Shown here piece after piece: positions 7,006 through 15,324 of a stretch of DNA of 32,843 nucleotides. A program made the position numbers and the translations under genes. Position 1 is the first letter of the stretch; every line of letters starts with the position of its first letter. Below the pieces are notes generated by a model. That model searched no databases, was not told the DNA's origin, and was given only the letters and a program-made list of their open reading frames with translations. Source of the DNA: Deltaproteobacteria bacterium UBA1386. Its GTDB lineage: Bacteria > Desulfobacterota > Syntrophorhabdia > Syntrophorhabdales > Syntrophorhabdaceae. The DNA lies in the NCBI GenBank assembly GCA_002305765.1, contig DBQU01000014.1:1-32843 (forward strand), read 5' to 3'.

Positions 7006-8859
7006 CTATGGCTGGTGGAAGTCCACCGTGGGCGGCGGGAAATCCGTGTTGGGGTAGAAGGGAAGCGCCTTGGACATGAACTCGATCCAGATGGGCAGCG
7101 CCGTTGTCCCGCCCGCTTCCCTGGCGCCGAGGTTCGTCCTCTTGTCGTAGCCGACCCAGACGGCGCAGAGGAGGTTCGGTGAGAAGCCGATGAACCAGGC
7201 GTCGCGGAAGTCGTCGGTGGTCCCCGTCTTGCCCGCAAGGTAGTAAGGCATCTTCGCGGCGGCCCGGGCGGTGCCGTGCTTTATGACGCCTTTCATGATA
7301 TCAACGAGGGTGTAGGCGGTCTCGGGAGTGACGATCGGCTCTTCGACGGCCTCCTCGCGATAGCGCTCCTCTCCGTCCATGGTCGTGATGGCCTTGACGG
7401 ATATCGGCTGGACGTACGCGCCGCCACGGGCGAAGGCGGCATACGCCGCGGCAATTTCAATCGGGGCTACCTCGGTGGTGCCGAGTGCGAGGGAAAGATT
7501 CGGCTCGAACTTGCTCGTTATGTGGAGCTGTTTGGCCATGTCGATGACATTCTCGAGACCCACCTGCTCCAGGAGGCGGATCGTTGCCGTGTTGAGCGAC
7601 AGCTCGAGGGCTTTGCGCATGGTGACGTCACCGTGATAGTCGTTGCCGTAGTTCCGGGGGTTCCAGACGACGCCTGTGTAGGGGTTCGTGTAGGAAAGCG
7701 GTGAATCCTTGAGGATGGTGCCGGGCTCGAGCCCTTGTTCCAGCGCCGTGAGATAGATGATGGGCTTGAAGGAGGAGCCGGGCTGCCTTTTGGCCTGAAC
7801 GGCCCTGTTGTATGGAGACTGGGAGAAATCGCGCCCACCCACAAGGACCTTCAGTTCCCCTGTCTTGACCTCCATGGCGACGAGGGCCACCTCGGGCAGT
7901 TCCTTGACCCCGGGATGGCGTTTCTTGTACGCTTCCATGCCTTTCTCTATGGCCTCGTAGGCGTACTGCACCATCTTGAGGCTCATCGTGGTCTTCACGT
8001 TGAAGCCGCTGGTGAACACGTCCTGCGCGTGCTCCACGTACTCCTCGAGCACCTGTTTCACGTACTCGGTAAAGTATCCCGTTCTCTTTTCATATGTCTT
8101 GAAGGGCGCGATGGCGAGCGTCGTCTGGACGGCCCTGGAGTAGGTCGCCTTGTCGATGAACCCGGCCTCGTGCATCTTCCTGAGGACCGTGTTGCGCCGC
8201 TCCACCGTCCGCGCGGCATTCTTGTAAGGGGACAGGCGGGAAGGGGACTTGGTGAGCGCCGCCAGCATTGCCGACTCCTCGAGGGTCAGGTCCTTCGCCT
8301 TTTTGTGGAAGTACGTGTACGCGGCCGCCTCCACCCCGTGCGCACCCTCGCCGAGGTAGATGAGGTTGAGATACATGTTGAGTATCTCGTCCTTGGAATA
8401 GGTCCTCTCTATCTGGATGGCGAGGATGGCCTCCTCGATCTTTCGCTTGTACGTTCTCTGAGGCGTCAGGTAGAGATTCCGGGCGAGCTGCTGGGTGATC
8501 GTGGACGCCCCCTCCGTGATGCCCTTGTTCATGACGTTGCGAAGGAACGCGCGCCCGATGCCGCGGATGTCGACGCCGAAATGGTTGTAGAACCGGACAT
8601 CCTCGATGGCGACGAAGGCGAGCCTCAGGTGCTTCGGCATATCCGTCAGAGGGATGGGAATCCTCTTTTCGACGAAAAGCTCCGCGAAGAGGGTGCCGTC
8701 ATCGGCATAGAGCCTGGTGGCCGATTTGGGCCGGTAGCTCTCCAGCTGCTTCACGTCCGGGATCTCGAGGTAGTTCACGAGGCCGTAGCCTAGGCCCACC
8801 CCGAAGATCATGGGCAGCATGACGAGGATGACGGTGAATTTTATAATCCTTGAATACAT
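7006..8859 (-). CDS. mrcA: Class A penicillin-binding protein 1A
   Basis: A bifunctional peptidoglycan glycosyltransferase/DD-transpeptidase of 617 residues. One N-terminal membrane anchor (residues ~4-30) is followed by the GT51 domain with EDVRFYNHFG (catalytic Glu at ~86) and GASTITQQLARNLYL (~118-132). The transpeptidase domain carries all three motifs: SSFK (~362-365), SLN (~421-423) and KTGTT (~544-548). The reading frame extends 49 codons further upstream, but the conserved N-terminus and a promoter at 8869-8897 support ATG 8859. It is shorter than E. coli PBP1A, lacking a long OB insertion and C-terminal tail. It diverges from miaA with only 28 bases between starts. No ribosome-binding site is visible, in line with a nearly leaderless transcript. 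Confidence 0.93.
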   Translation of the reverse strand: MYSRIIKFTVILVMLPMIFGVGLGYGLVNYLEIPDVKQLESYRPKSATRLYADDGTLFAELFVEKRIPIPLTDMPKHLRLAFVAIEDVRFYNHFGVDIRGIGRAFLRNVMNKGITEGASTITQQLARNLYLTPQRTYKRKIEEAILAIQIERTYSKDEILNMYLNLIYLGEGAHGVEAAAYTYFHKKAKDLTLEESAMLAALTKSPSRLSPYKNAARTVERRNTVLRKMHEAGFIDKATYSRAVQTTLAIAPFKTYEKRTGYFTEYVKQVLEEYVEHAQDVFTSGFNVKTTMSLKMVQYAYEAIEKGMEAYKKRHPGVKELPEVALVAMEVKTGELKVLVGGRDFSQSPYNRAVQAKRQPGSSFKPIIYLTALEQGLEPGTILKDSPLSYTNPYTGVVWNPRNYGNDYHGDVTMRKALELSLNTATIRLLEQVGLENVIDMAKQLHITSKFEPNLSLALGTTEVAPIEIAAAYAAFARGGAYVQPISVKAITTMDGEERYREEAVEEPIVTPETAYTLVDIMKGVIKHGTARAAAKMPYYLAGKTGTTDDFRDAWFIGFSPNLLCAVWVGYDKRTNLGAREAGGTTALPIWIEFMSKALPFYPNTDFPPPTVDFHQP

Positions 8860-8868
8860 CCGGGGGTT

Positions 8869-8897
8869 ATTATACTGTATATCACCCATGTTATCAA
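8869..8897 (-). promoter_or_regulatory. Sigma70 promoter of the PBP1A gene
   Basis: On the minus strand TTGATA, a 17-bp spacer and a perfect TATAAT are present. The -10 ends 9 bases before ATG 8859, predicting a leader of about three bases. The -35 lies inside the first codons of divergent miaA, so the two transcription units must interfere. On the plus strand TATACT at 8871-8876 could serve miaA, again within 11 bases of its ATG. Confidence 0.65.
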
Positions 8898-9829
8898 ACA
8901 GGATAAGGGTTGTCGCCATAGGCGGACCCACGTGTACGGGCAAATCGGAGCTCGCCGTCACCCTGGCGGAAGGCCTCGGGGGTGAGATCGTCAACGGAGA
9001 CTCCATGCAGGTCTACCGTTATTTCGACATAGGGACGGCGAAGCCCCCGGCCGCCGCCCGTGCAAGAGTACCCCACCATCTCGTCGACATCGTGGACCCC
9101 GATGAGGAGTTCAACGCCGCCCTTTTCCGCGACGCGGCCGACAGGGCCATCTCCGGCATCAGTTCGCGGGGCGCCGTGCCCATCATCGTCGGCGGCACGG
9201 GGCTGTACCTGAGGGCCCTCTTTTACGGGCTCTTCCCGGCGCAGAGGGACGATGCCCTCCGCGAGCGGCTGGGCGCCGGGTACGACCGGGACCCCGTCGC
9301 CTTCTACGAGGGGCTCAAGGCCGTCGACCCGGCGTATGCCCTGAGGATCAGCTTCCGGGACCGCGTTCGGGCGGTCCGGGCCATGGAGGTGTACCTCCTG
9401 GGGGGACGGCCGTTCTCGGAACTCGAGAAGGAGCATGGCTTCCGCGAGGCGCGGTATGACATCTGCGGCATCGTCCTCACGGCACCGCGAGAGGAGCTCT
9501 ACCGCAGGATCGACGAGAGGGTCCTTGACATGCTCTCCCGGGGTTTGGTGGACGAGGCAAAGGGAATTCTGGCGCGGGGTTACGACGAAGGATCGAAGCC
9601 TTTTTCGAGCATCGGCTACCGCGAGGTCCTGCGGTATCTTAGTGGTTCCATTGGATATGAAGATATGGTAAAAGATATACAGAAAAATACCCGACACTAT
9701 GCCAAGAGGCAGTATACCTGGTTTGCAAAAGAGAAGGACATGCGATGGTTCGAGTACCCTCGTGAGATGGACGGGATCATCGAAACGGTATCGGAGTTCA
9801 CGGGTCGATGGAGCTTAAGAACATCATAG
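8888..9829 (+). CDS. miaA: tRNA dimethylallyltransferase MiaA
   Basis: A 313-residue enzyme that transfers dimethylallyl from DMAPP to N6 of A37 in tRNAs reading UNN codons. The P-loop is GGPTCTGKSELA (12-23), with an uncommon Cys where Ala is usual. DSMQVYRYFDIGTAKP follows, then the catalytic region GGTGLYLRALFYG and the C-terminal IGYREVLRYL and TRHYAKRQYTWF motifs that contact tRNA. ATG 8888 starts right at the conserved MLSNRIRVVAIGG N-terminus; longer readings would run back through the PBP1A promoter. It overlaps scpB by 22 bases, suggesting cotranscription. Length is typical of the family. Confidence 0.95.
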   Translation: MLSNRIRVVAIGGPTCTGKSELAVTLAEGLGGEIVNGDSMQVYRYFDIGTAKPPAAARARVPHHLVDIVDPDEEFNAALFRDAADRAISGISSRGAVPIIVGGTGLYLRALFYGLFPAQRDDALRERLGAGYDRDPVAFYEGLKAVDPAYALRISFRDRVRAVRAMEVYLLGGRPFSELEKEHGFREARYDICGIVLTAPREELYRRIDERVLDMLSRGLVDEAKGILARGYDEGSKPFSSIGYREVLRYLSGSIGYEDMVKDIQKNTRHYAKRQYTWFAKEKDMRWFEYPREMDGIIETVSEFTGRWSLRTS

Positions 9830-10326
9830 AGGCGGTCCTCTTTTCCTCGCCGAGGCCGGTGACGGTGAAACAGGTCGCGCGGCGTCTCGGGGAATTCTCT
9901 CTCGAGGATATCGAGAGCGCCTTCCACGCTCTCGTGGCGGAGTATTCCGACCCCGGGCGGTCCGTCGAGGTGGCTGAGGTGGCCGGCGGTTTTCAGATGA
10001 GGACGAAGGTCCTTTACCGTGACTGGGTAAAGCGCTTCGTCCGGGAAAAGGACGTGGGACTCTCCCGGCCGATGCTCGAGACCCTATCGATCATAGCCTA
10101 CAAGCAACCCGTCACGAAGAAGGAGATCGATGTCGTGCGCGGTGTCGATTCGGCTCGGGCCGTCAAGCACCTCCTGGAGAGAAGGCTCATCGAGATCGCC
10201 GGGCGGAACGGTGAGGCGGGAAAGCGCATGGTGTTCAGGACGACACAGAGATTTCTCGAGGTCTACGGGTTAAAGAGCCTTGAAGATCTGCCGACATATA
10301 AGGAGATAGAATCGCTCGAAGGATAG
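9808..10326 (+). CDS. scpB: Segregation and condensation protein B
   Basis: A 172-residue winged-helix protein, the kleisin-associated subunit of the SMC-ScpAB condensin. The diagnostic segment RPMLETLSIIAYKQPVTKKEID lies at about residues 88-109 and is followed by a VRGVDSARAVKHLLERRLIE recognition helix region. Two tandem winged helices fill the length. scpA normally lies immediately upstream, but here the upstream neighbour is miaA and no scpA is in the window. It sits in a same-strand run with pilT ten bases downstream. Subcellular role is nucleoid-associated and cytosolic. Confidence 0.92.
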   Translation: MELKNIIEAVLFSSPRPVTVKQVARRLGEFSLEDIESAFHALVAEYSDPGRSVEVAEVAGGFQMRTKVLYRDWVKRFVREKDVGLSRPMLETLSIIAYKQPVTKKEIDVVRGVDSARAVKHLLERRLIEIAGRNGEAGKRMVFRTTQRFLEVYGLKSLEDLPTYKEIESLEG

Positions 10327-10335
10327 GAGGACACC

Positions 10336-11370
10336 ATGGACATATCTGAATTGCTGCGTTTCGCCCTCGAAAGCGGAGGATCGGACCTGCACATCAGCGC
10401 CGGGGAACCCCCCGTGATCAGGATACACGGCGAAATGACGAAGGTCGACTTGCCGCCCCTCGATAAGGAAGACGTGCACAATATGATCTATGACATACTG
10501 AGCGACTTCCAACGGAAGGTCTTCGAGGAGCACCTCGAGCTCGACTTCTCCTTCGGCCTTGGCGACCTGGCCCGCTTCAGGGTCAACGTCTTCAAGCAGC
10601 AACGCGGCGAATCGGCTGTCTTCAGGACCATTCCGAGCAAGATACCCACCTTCGATGAACTCAACCTGCCCCGCGTATTCAAGGACATAGCGGGCCTGGA
10701 AAAGGGCCTCGTCCTCGTCACGGGGCCCACCGGCAGCGGCAAGTCGACGACGCTTGCCGCGATAGTGGACTTCATCAACGATACCGTGAAGGAACATATC
10801 CTCACCATTGAGGACCCCATCGAGTTCCTCCACAACTCCAAGAAATGCCTCGTCAACCAGCGTGAGCTGGGACCGCATACGAAAAGTTTCGCCAACGCCC
10901 TGAGGAGCGCCCTGCGTGAGGACCCCGACGTCATACTCGTCGGCGAAATGAGGGACCTCGAGACCATCCAGCTTGCCCTGACGGCCGCTGAAACGGGACA
11001 CCTCGTATTCGCCACCCTCCACACCAGTTCGGCTCCCGACACGGTCGACAGGGTCATCGACGTCTTCCCCGCGGGCCAGCAGAACCAGGTGCGCTCCATG
11101 CTCTCCGGCTCCCTGCAGGCCGTTATTTCCCAGGCCCTTTTCAAGAGGCGTGACGGCAAGGGGAGGGTCGCCGGCTTCGAGGTCATGATCGCCACGCCGG
11201 CCGTGAGAAACCTCATCAGGGAGAACAAGATCGCTCAGATACCCTCCATGATCCAGACGAGCAAGGGGATCGGGATGCAGACCATGGAAGCGGCCTGCAA
11301 CGAACTCATCGCCAAGAACCTCGTGACGAGGGACGAGGTTTCCTTCTACCTGAGCAGCTCAATGAGGTGA
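10336..11370 (+). CDS. pilT: Type IV pilus retraction ATPase PilT
   Basis: A 344-residue hexameric secretion-type ATPase that depolymerises type IV pili. An N-terminal PAS-like domain (1-~100) precedes the RecA core with Walker A GPTGSGKST at 130-138, the Asp box TIEDPIEFLH, Walker B DVILVGEMRD and the His box TLHTSSAPDTVDR. The PilT-specific C-terminal motif is present as AVRNLIRENKIAQI, normally AIRNLIRE, and GMQTME follows. An AGGAGG ribosome-binding site precedes ATG 10336. pilU follows after 3 bases. No pilB, pilC or pilin genes are in the window, so the rest of the machine is elsewhere. Confidence 0.95.
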   Translation: MDISELLRFALESGGSDLHISAGEPPVIRIHGEMTKVDLPPLDKEDVHNMIYDILSDFQRKVFEEHLELDFSFGLGDLARFRVNVFKQQRGESAVFRTIPSKIPTFDELNLPRVFKDIAGLEKGLVLVTGPTGSGKSTTLAAIVDFINDTVKEHILTIEDPIEFLHNSKKCLVNQRELGPHTKSFANALRSALREDPDVILVGEMRDLETIQLALTAAETGHLVFATLHTSSAPDTVDRVIDVFPAGQQNQVRSMLSGSLQAVISQALFKRRDGKGRVAGFEVMIATPAVRNLIRENKIAQIPSMIQTSKGIGMQTMEAACNELIAKNLVTRDEVSFYLSSSMR

Positions 11371-11373
11371 TCC

Positions 11374-12489
11374 ATGGACATCATCAATGAGTACCTGAAG
11401 TACATGGTGGAAAAGGACGCGTCGGACATCTACTTCACTGTGGGGGTGCCACCGGCATTCCGCATCGAAGGCGTCGTATCCCTTTACGGCGACAAGGCTC
11501 TCACCGCGGAGGACACGAAGAGCATCGCTTACGCCATCATGAATGAGCGGCAGCAGGCGAAGTTCGAGGAGGAGATGGAGATGAACCTGGCCATCTTCCA
11601 GCCCGAATACGGCAGGTTCCGGGTGAACATCTTCCGGCAGAAGAGCTTTATCGGCATCGTCATACGCCAGATCAAGCTCACGATCAAGACCATCGACGAC
11701 TGGGGGCTGCCCGCAATCATGAAGGACATATGCATGTCCAAGCGCGGCCTCGTCCTCGTCGTCGGCGCCACGGGAAGCGGCAAGTCGACCACCCTGGCCG
11801 CTCTCATCGACTACCGCAATTCCAATCAGCCCGGCCACATCATCACCATCGAGGACCCGGTGGAGTTCGTCCACCAGCACAAAATGAGCGTCGTCACGCA
11901 GAGGGAGGTCGGCTTCGACACCCTGAGTTTCTACAACGCCCTCAAGAACACCCTGCGGCAGGCGCCCGACGTCATCCTCATCGGTGAGATCAGGGACGCG
12001 GAGACGATGGAGGATGCCATAACCTTTGCGGAGACGGGCCACCTTTGCCTCGCCACTCTCCACGCGAACAACGCGAACCAGGCCCTCGAAAGGATACTCA
12101 ATTTCTTTCCCATCGAACGCCACCTCCAGATCTACATGCAGCTTTCCCTCAACATCCGTTCCATCGTATCCCAGAGGCTCATCCCCACAGTGGAGGGCAA
12201 GCGCGCGGCAGCGATCGAGATCCTTCTCGACAGCCCGAGGGTCAAGGACCTCATCCTCAAGGGCGAGATCACCCTCCTGAAAGAGACCATGGCGGAGTCC
12301 TATTTCGAAGGGATGCAGACCTTCGATCAGCACATCTTCGACATGTACCAGTCGGGCCTTCTGGACCTCAACAACGCCATCGCCTACGCGGACAGCCCCA
12401 ACGACGTGCGGCTCAAGATAAAGATGGCCGAGATGAAGCCCGACGACGCGGCGGAGAAGAAGGATTCGGGACTGAAGCTGAAGCTCTAG
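11374..12489 (+). CDS. pilU: PilT-dependent retraction ATPase PilU
   Basis: A 371-residue PilT paralogue, distinguished from PilT by a longer C-terminal tail and by lacking the AIRNLIRE motif (here RVKDLILKGEITLL). Walker A is GATGSGKST at 131-139, Walker B DVILIGEIRDAETM, and the His box is TLHANNANQALERIL. PilU proteins usually assist PilT in retraction under load and depend on it, and the 3-base spacing after pilT fits a joint complex. The tail is Lys/Asp-rich (DDAAEKKDSGLKLKL). The stop is followed immediately by a 9-bp repeat element rather than a further pilus gene. Confidence 0.9.
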   Translation: MDIINEYLKYMVEKDASDIYFTVGVPPAFRIEGVVSLYGDKALTAEDTKSIAYAIMNERQQAKFEEEMEMNLAIFQPEYGRFRVNIFRQKSFIGIVIRQIKLTIKTIDDWGLPAIMKDICMSKRGLVLVVGATGSGKSTTLAALIDYRNSNQPGHIITIEDPVEFVHQHKMSVVTQREVGFDTLSFYNALKNTLRQAPDVILIGEIRDAETMEDAITFAETGHLCLATLHANNANQALERILNFFPIERHLQIYMQLSLNIRSIVSQRLIPTVEGKRAAAIEILLDSPRVKDLILKGEITLLKETMAESYFEGMQTFDQHIFDMYQSGLLDLNNAIAYADSPNDVRLKIKMAEMKPDDAAEKKDSGLKLKL

Positions 12490-12495
12490 AGGCGG

Positions 12496-12667
12496 CTCTT
12501 GAATCGCTTGAGCCGTTAGAACCGTTTATTATCACCGTCATTCCGGCGAAGGCCGGAATCCAGAAAACACAATGGGTTAGAAAAACCTTTGGATCCCGGA
12601 TCAAGTCCGGGATGACGAAAAGAGGAGTTTGTCAACAGTCTGTTAAGCGACTCAAGCCATTCAAGCC
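12496..12667. repeat. Composite element: inverted 9-bp arrays around a MITE-like core
   Basis: The forward array (12496-12522) contains both unit types in phase: CTCTTGAAT, CGCTTGAGC, CGTTAGAAC. It shows that the CTTGAAT and GTTAGAAC arrays elsewhere are variants of one unit. The inverted array at 12642-12667 (GTTAAGCG, ACTCAAGCC, ATTCAAGCC) is preceded by TCAACAGTCTG. Between them lies a palindromic core described separately. The element fills the space between pilU and the gamma-glutamyltransferase gene. Confidence 0.75.
12536..12617. repeat. MITE-like palindromic element
   Basis: An ~82-bp segment bounded by imperfect terminal inverted repeats CGTCATTCCGG and CCGGGATGACG. It contains two inner hairpins: ATTCCGGCGAAGGCCGGAAT at the left and ATCCCGGATCAAGTCCGGGAT at the right, split by an A/T-rich stretch. 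The motif resembles a widespread class of non-coding bacterial palindromes. It carries no open frame. Confidence 0.65.
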
Positions 12668-12686
12668 GCCTTCAGAGAAACCGAGG

Positions 12687-14420
12687 ATGATGACTATGAG
12701 GAAAACGGGTATTGGCGCTGCATTGTTGCTGCTTGCGGTATCTTTGATGTCTGTTCTGGTTCCAGTTTCTGATGTTTCCGCTGAAGAGACGGCGATCGCT
12801 TTTCCCGTCGAGGGGAAGAGGGCGATGGTCGTGACGGGGCAGGAGCTGGCGACGAAGGAGGCGCTCCTCGCCCTCAAGAAGGGTGGGAATGCCGTCGACG
12901 CGGCCGTGACCGCCGCCTTCGTCATGGCTGTGACCCTGCCCAGGGCGGGCAATATCGGCGGAGGCGGGTTCATGCTCATCCACAATGCCGCGACGAAGGA
13001 GGTCATCGCCCTCGATTTCTGGCAGAAGGCCCCCGCGGCGGCGTCGCGCACCATGTTCGTAAGGGATGGAAAGGCGGACGCCAAACTGAGCCGGGAAAGT
13101 TACATCGCGGTGGCGGTGGCGGGAACCGTGGCGGGTCTCGCCTTCGCACTCGGAAACTACGGGACCATATCCCTCGGCGAGGCCCTCAGGCCGGCCATCA
13201 GGTATGCGGAGAAAGGGTTTGTGATGGGCGCCGGCCTCTCCTCGGACATCAAGTCCTACGAGAAATTGCTCAAGGCCCGCCCAGGGTCCGCCAGGAAGTT
13301 CTTCAAGCCGTCGGGCGGGTACTACGAGGCTGGCGACCTCTTTGTCCAGAGGGACCTTGCCCGGACCTTGGAAGCCCTGGCGAAAGGGGGGCCTGATGTT
13401 TTCTACAAGGGAGACATTGCCGCAAGGATAGCGAAGCAGATGAAGGAGAACTCGGGCCTCGTGACGAAGGAAGACCTTGCCGCCTACTCACCGGTGGCCC
13501 GCAGGCCCGTTCAAACGACCTACCGGGGCCATGACGTGTACTCGATGTACCCGCCCAGTTCGGGCGGGGTCTGCATCGCTGAGGCCCTCGGCATTCTCGA
13601 GAGATTCGATCTTGCCCGTGCCGGGCACAACAGTGCCGCTGGCATCCACCTTATCGCTGAGGCCTCGAAGCGCGCCTTCGCCGACCTTTTCGTCTACGCC
13701 GGAGACCCCGACGCCGTTGCCATCCCCGTCAAGGGGTTGATGTCGAAGGCCTACGGGGCGAAGCTGGCGGCGGGCATCGATCCCGCCCGGGCGACCCCGA
13801 GCAGCCAGATACGTTCGGGAGACGCTAAGGTCTACGAGAAGGACGAGACGACGCACTTTTCCATCGTCGACGCCTGGGGCAACGCGGTGTCCGCCACGTA
13901 TACCCTCAACGGGAACTTTGGCAGCGGCATCGTGGTCGACGGCGCGGGGTTTCTCCTCAACAACGAGATGGACAACTTCAACTCCAACCCCGGCACGCCC
14001 GACGGTGCCGGCATCATCGAGAGCGAAGCAAACGCCATCGCCCCCAACAAGAGGATGATAACCGCCATGGCCCCCACGATGGTCTTCCGGCAGGGGAAGC
14101 TTTTTCTCGTGACGGGCAGTCCCGGCAGTTCCCGCATCATCTCGACGGTCCTCCAGGTCATCCTTAACGTCATCGACCACAAGATGAACATCCAGGAGGC
14201 GGTCAACGCCCCGAAGGTCCATCATGAATGGATGCCCGACGAGCTGCGCGTCGAGAAGGGCATAAGCCCCGACACGATGAAACTACTGGAGCAGATGGGC
14301 CACAACGTGGTCCTGAGAGGCCCCATGGGCTCGGCGACAAGCATCCTCATCGACCCGGCCACCGGGAAGAGATACGGCGCGGTGGACCCGAGGAGGGAAG
14401 GGCTGGCAGAGGGGTATTGA
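12687..14420 (+). CDS. ggt: Gamma-glutamyltransferase / glutathione hydrolase
   Basis: A 577-residue Ntn-hydrolase precursor with a Sec signal peptide (hydrophobic core ~8-24, likely cleavage near SAEE at 31-34), so it acts in the periplasm. Autocleavage before the nucleophilic Thr in DETTHFSIVDAWGNAVS (T389) would give large and small subunits. Other family motifs are GGNAVDAAV (67-75), GNIGGGGFM (88-96), PPSSGG (289-294) and the glycine pair region TGSPGSSRI. It would hydrolyse gamma-glutamyl bonds of glutathione or gamma-glutamyl peptides. Three in-frame ATGs (12687, 12690, 12696) are possible; the third has the best spacing from GAGG. The open frame extends far upstream through the repeat element but only as spurious sequence. 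Repeat elements flank the gene on both sides. Confidence 0.93.
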   Translation: MMTMRKTGIGAALLLLAVSLMSVLVPVSDVSAEETAIAFPVEGKRAMVVTGQELATKEALLALKKGGNAVDAAVTAAFVMAVTLPRAGNIGGGGFMLIHNAATKEVIALDFWQKAPAAASRTMFVRDGKADAKLSRESYIAVAVAGTVAGLAFALGNYGTISLGEALRPAIRYAEKGFVMGAGLSSDIKSYEKLLKARPGSARKFFKPSGGYYEAGDLFVQRDLARTLEALAKGGPDVFYKGDIAARIAKQMKENSGLVTKEDLAAYSPVARRPVQTTYRGHDVYSMYPPSSGGVCIAEALGILERFDLARAGHNSAAGIHLIAEASKRAFADLFVYAGDPDAVAIPVKGLMSKAYGAKLAAGIDPARATPSSQIRSGDAKVYEKDETTHFSIVDAWGNAVSATYTLNGNFGSGIVVDGAGFLLNNEMDNFNSNPGTPDGAGIIESEANAIAPNKRMITAMAPTMVFRQGKLFLVTGSPGSSRIISTVLQVILNVIDHKMNIQEAVNAPKVHHEWMPDELRVEKGISPDTMKLLEQMGHNVVLRGPMGSATSILIDPATGKRYGAVDPRREGLAEGY

Positions 14421-14423
14421 AGA

Positions 14424-14584
14424 CGGCTTGAATGGCTTGAATCGCTTGAATGGCTTGAGAGTGAGACGCAGAAGATGAGAAGCAGCCGGATCGGGGAAAG
14501 TTCCGGTCCCGGCTTCCGCCGGGTGGACGGGCCGTACGGTCCCGTGATGTTCTTAACCCTCAAGCGATTCAAGCGATTCAAGCC
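14424..14584. repeat. Inverted 9-bp arrays with conserved hairpin core (copy 1)
   Basis: Four forward units (GGCTTGAAT, GGCTTGAAT, CGCTTGAAT, GGCTTGAGA) at 14424-14459 pair with three inverted units at 14559-14584. The core contains CCCGGC-TTCC-GCCGGG and a CGTACG-centred palindrome. Bases 14505-14541 are identical, in inverse orientation, to 19044-19080. The right array overlaps the last codons of the class II aldolase gene and provides its TGA stop (14578-14580 on the minus strand). Confidence 0.85.
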
Positions 14585-15144
14585 CGCATTTTGTCTATGT
14601 TCCACAGATAAAACGCGGAGGCTTCGAGGGTGCTCGTGAGCATGTAGGCTTCTTCGAGGGTTTCGCCGCGGGAGAAGCTGCCGTGGGCCCTGATGAGGAT
14701 GACCCTGTTCGTTCTCATGAGTTCGCTCGCCGCGTGGGCTGCCTCTTCGGAGGCGGTGGGGTTGCGGGGGGTGGCGACGGGGACGCGTCCCAGGTGATAG
14801 CCCCCTTCGACGTCAATGGGGACGAGCTCTCCGCTCATGGAAAGAAGGGTCGCGTAAGGCGGGTGGGCATGGACGATGGCTCCGGCGCCGGTGGCGAGGT
14901 AGATGGCGCGGTGGATGATGTATTCCGACGAGGCGAGCAGGGCGGCGGGGTCGTCGGAGCGCTCCATGTCGACTTGCACGATATCGGCGGCCGAAAGGCG
15001 GCTCGTCATGCCCCCCTTTCGCGTGATGTACACCCGCGAACCTTCCCGGATGCTGATGTTTCCCGCATGAGAGCTCACGAGCCCCCGAAGGAACATGTCG
15101 CGCCCGACTTCGATGATCTGCATGATTTTCGCATCCTCTGCCAT
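14578..15144 (-). CDS. Class II aldolase/adducin family protein (FucA/Ald2-like)
   Basis: A 188-residue zinc-dependent aldolase. Zinc ligands are H92 and H94 in VHAHPPYATLL and H154 in RAHGSFSRGE; the catalytic acid is E74 in ASSEYIIH. The phosphate-binding SSHAGNISIR at 24-33 is typical. Such enzymes cleave L-fuculose-1-phosphate, L-ribulose-5-phosphate or, in the DHAP shunt, 5-(methylthio)ribulose-1-phosphate and 5-deoxyribulose-1-phosphate; the substrate here is not fixed by sequence. ATG 15144 has AAAGGATGG just upstream; a start 10 codons earlier is possible but less conserved. It is divergent from lsrF and an alcohol dehydrogenase, which would fit cleavage to DHAP plus an aldehyde that is then reduced. 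Its stop codon lies inside a repeat array. Confidence 0.85.
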   Translation of the reverse strand: MAEDAKIMQIIEVGRDMFLRGLVSSHAGNISIREGSRVYITRKGGMTSRLSAADIVQVDMERSDDPAALLASSEYIIHRAIYLATGAGAIVHAHPPYATLLSMSGELVPIDVEGGYHLGRVPVATPRNPTASEEAAHAASELMRTNRVILIRAHGSFSRGETLEEAYMLTSTLEASAFYLWNIDKMRA

Positions 15145-15262
15145 GACACCATCCTTTCGGTAAGTTTTTAACACAGATGGGCGAGGCCGGGGAAGGCTTA
15201 TCTTTGGAGCGCTGAGGGTGAGGTGGGAGCGGGGGGGGAGGCAAGGTCTTCCCCTTTTCGGC

Positions 15263-15291
15263 TTGAACGGCAGGGTTCATTGTTTTATACT
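15263..15291 (+). promoter_or_regulatory. Sigma70 promoter of lsrF operon
   Basis: TTGAAC, a 17-bp spacer and TATACT. Transcription would begin near 15298, giving a ~50-base leader that contains the parS-like palindrome and an AGGAG ribosome-binding site. Just upstream is a G-rich run with eight consecutive G (15231-15238). Confidence 0.65.
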
Positions 15292-15324
15292 CTGCGCAGT
15301 AAAGCTGTTTCTGGTAACGCCGGA

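Noticed and set aside
7735..8793. Long plus-strand frame (352 codons) antisense to PBP1A
   Set aside because: Covers conserved PBP1A motifs on the other strand and translates to low-complexity His/Arg/Gly-rich sequence; no ribosome-binding site.
8928..8937. CACGTG in miaA (and others near 16785 and 25451) as further parS sites
   Set aside because: Only the six-base core matches; flanking arms do not fit the parS palindrome and they lie inside coding sequence.
12045..12686. N-terminal extension of the gamma-glutamyltransferase frame into pilU
   Set aside because: The extension overlaps pilU in another frame and runs through repeats; a normal signal peptide starts at 12687-12696.
14424..14584. 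Arrays considered as CRISPR
   Set aside because: Units are 9 bp without unique spacers and there are no cas genes.
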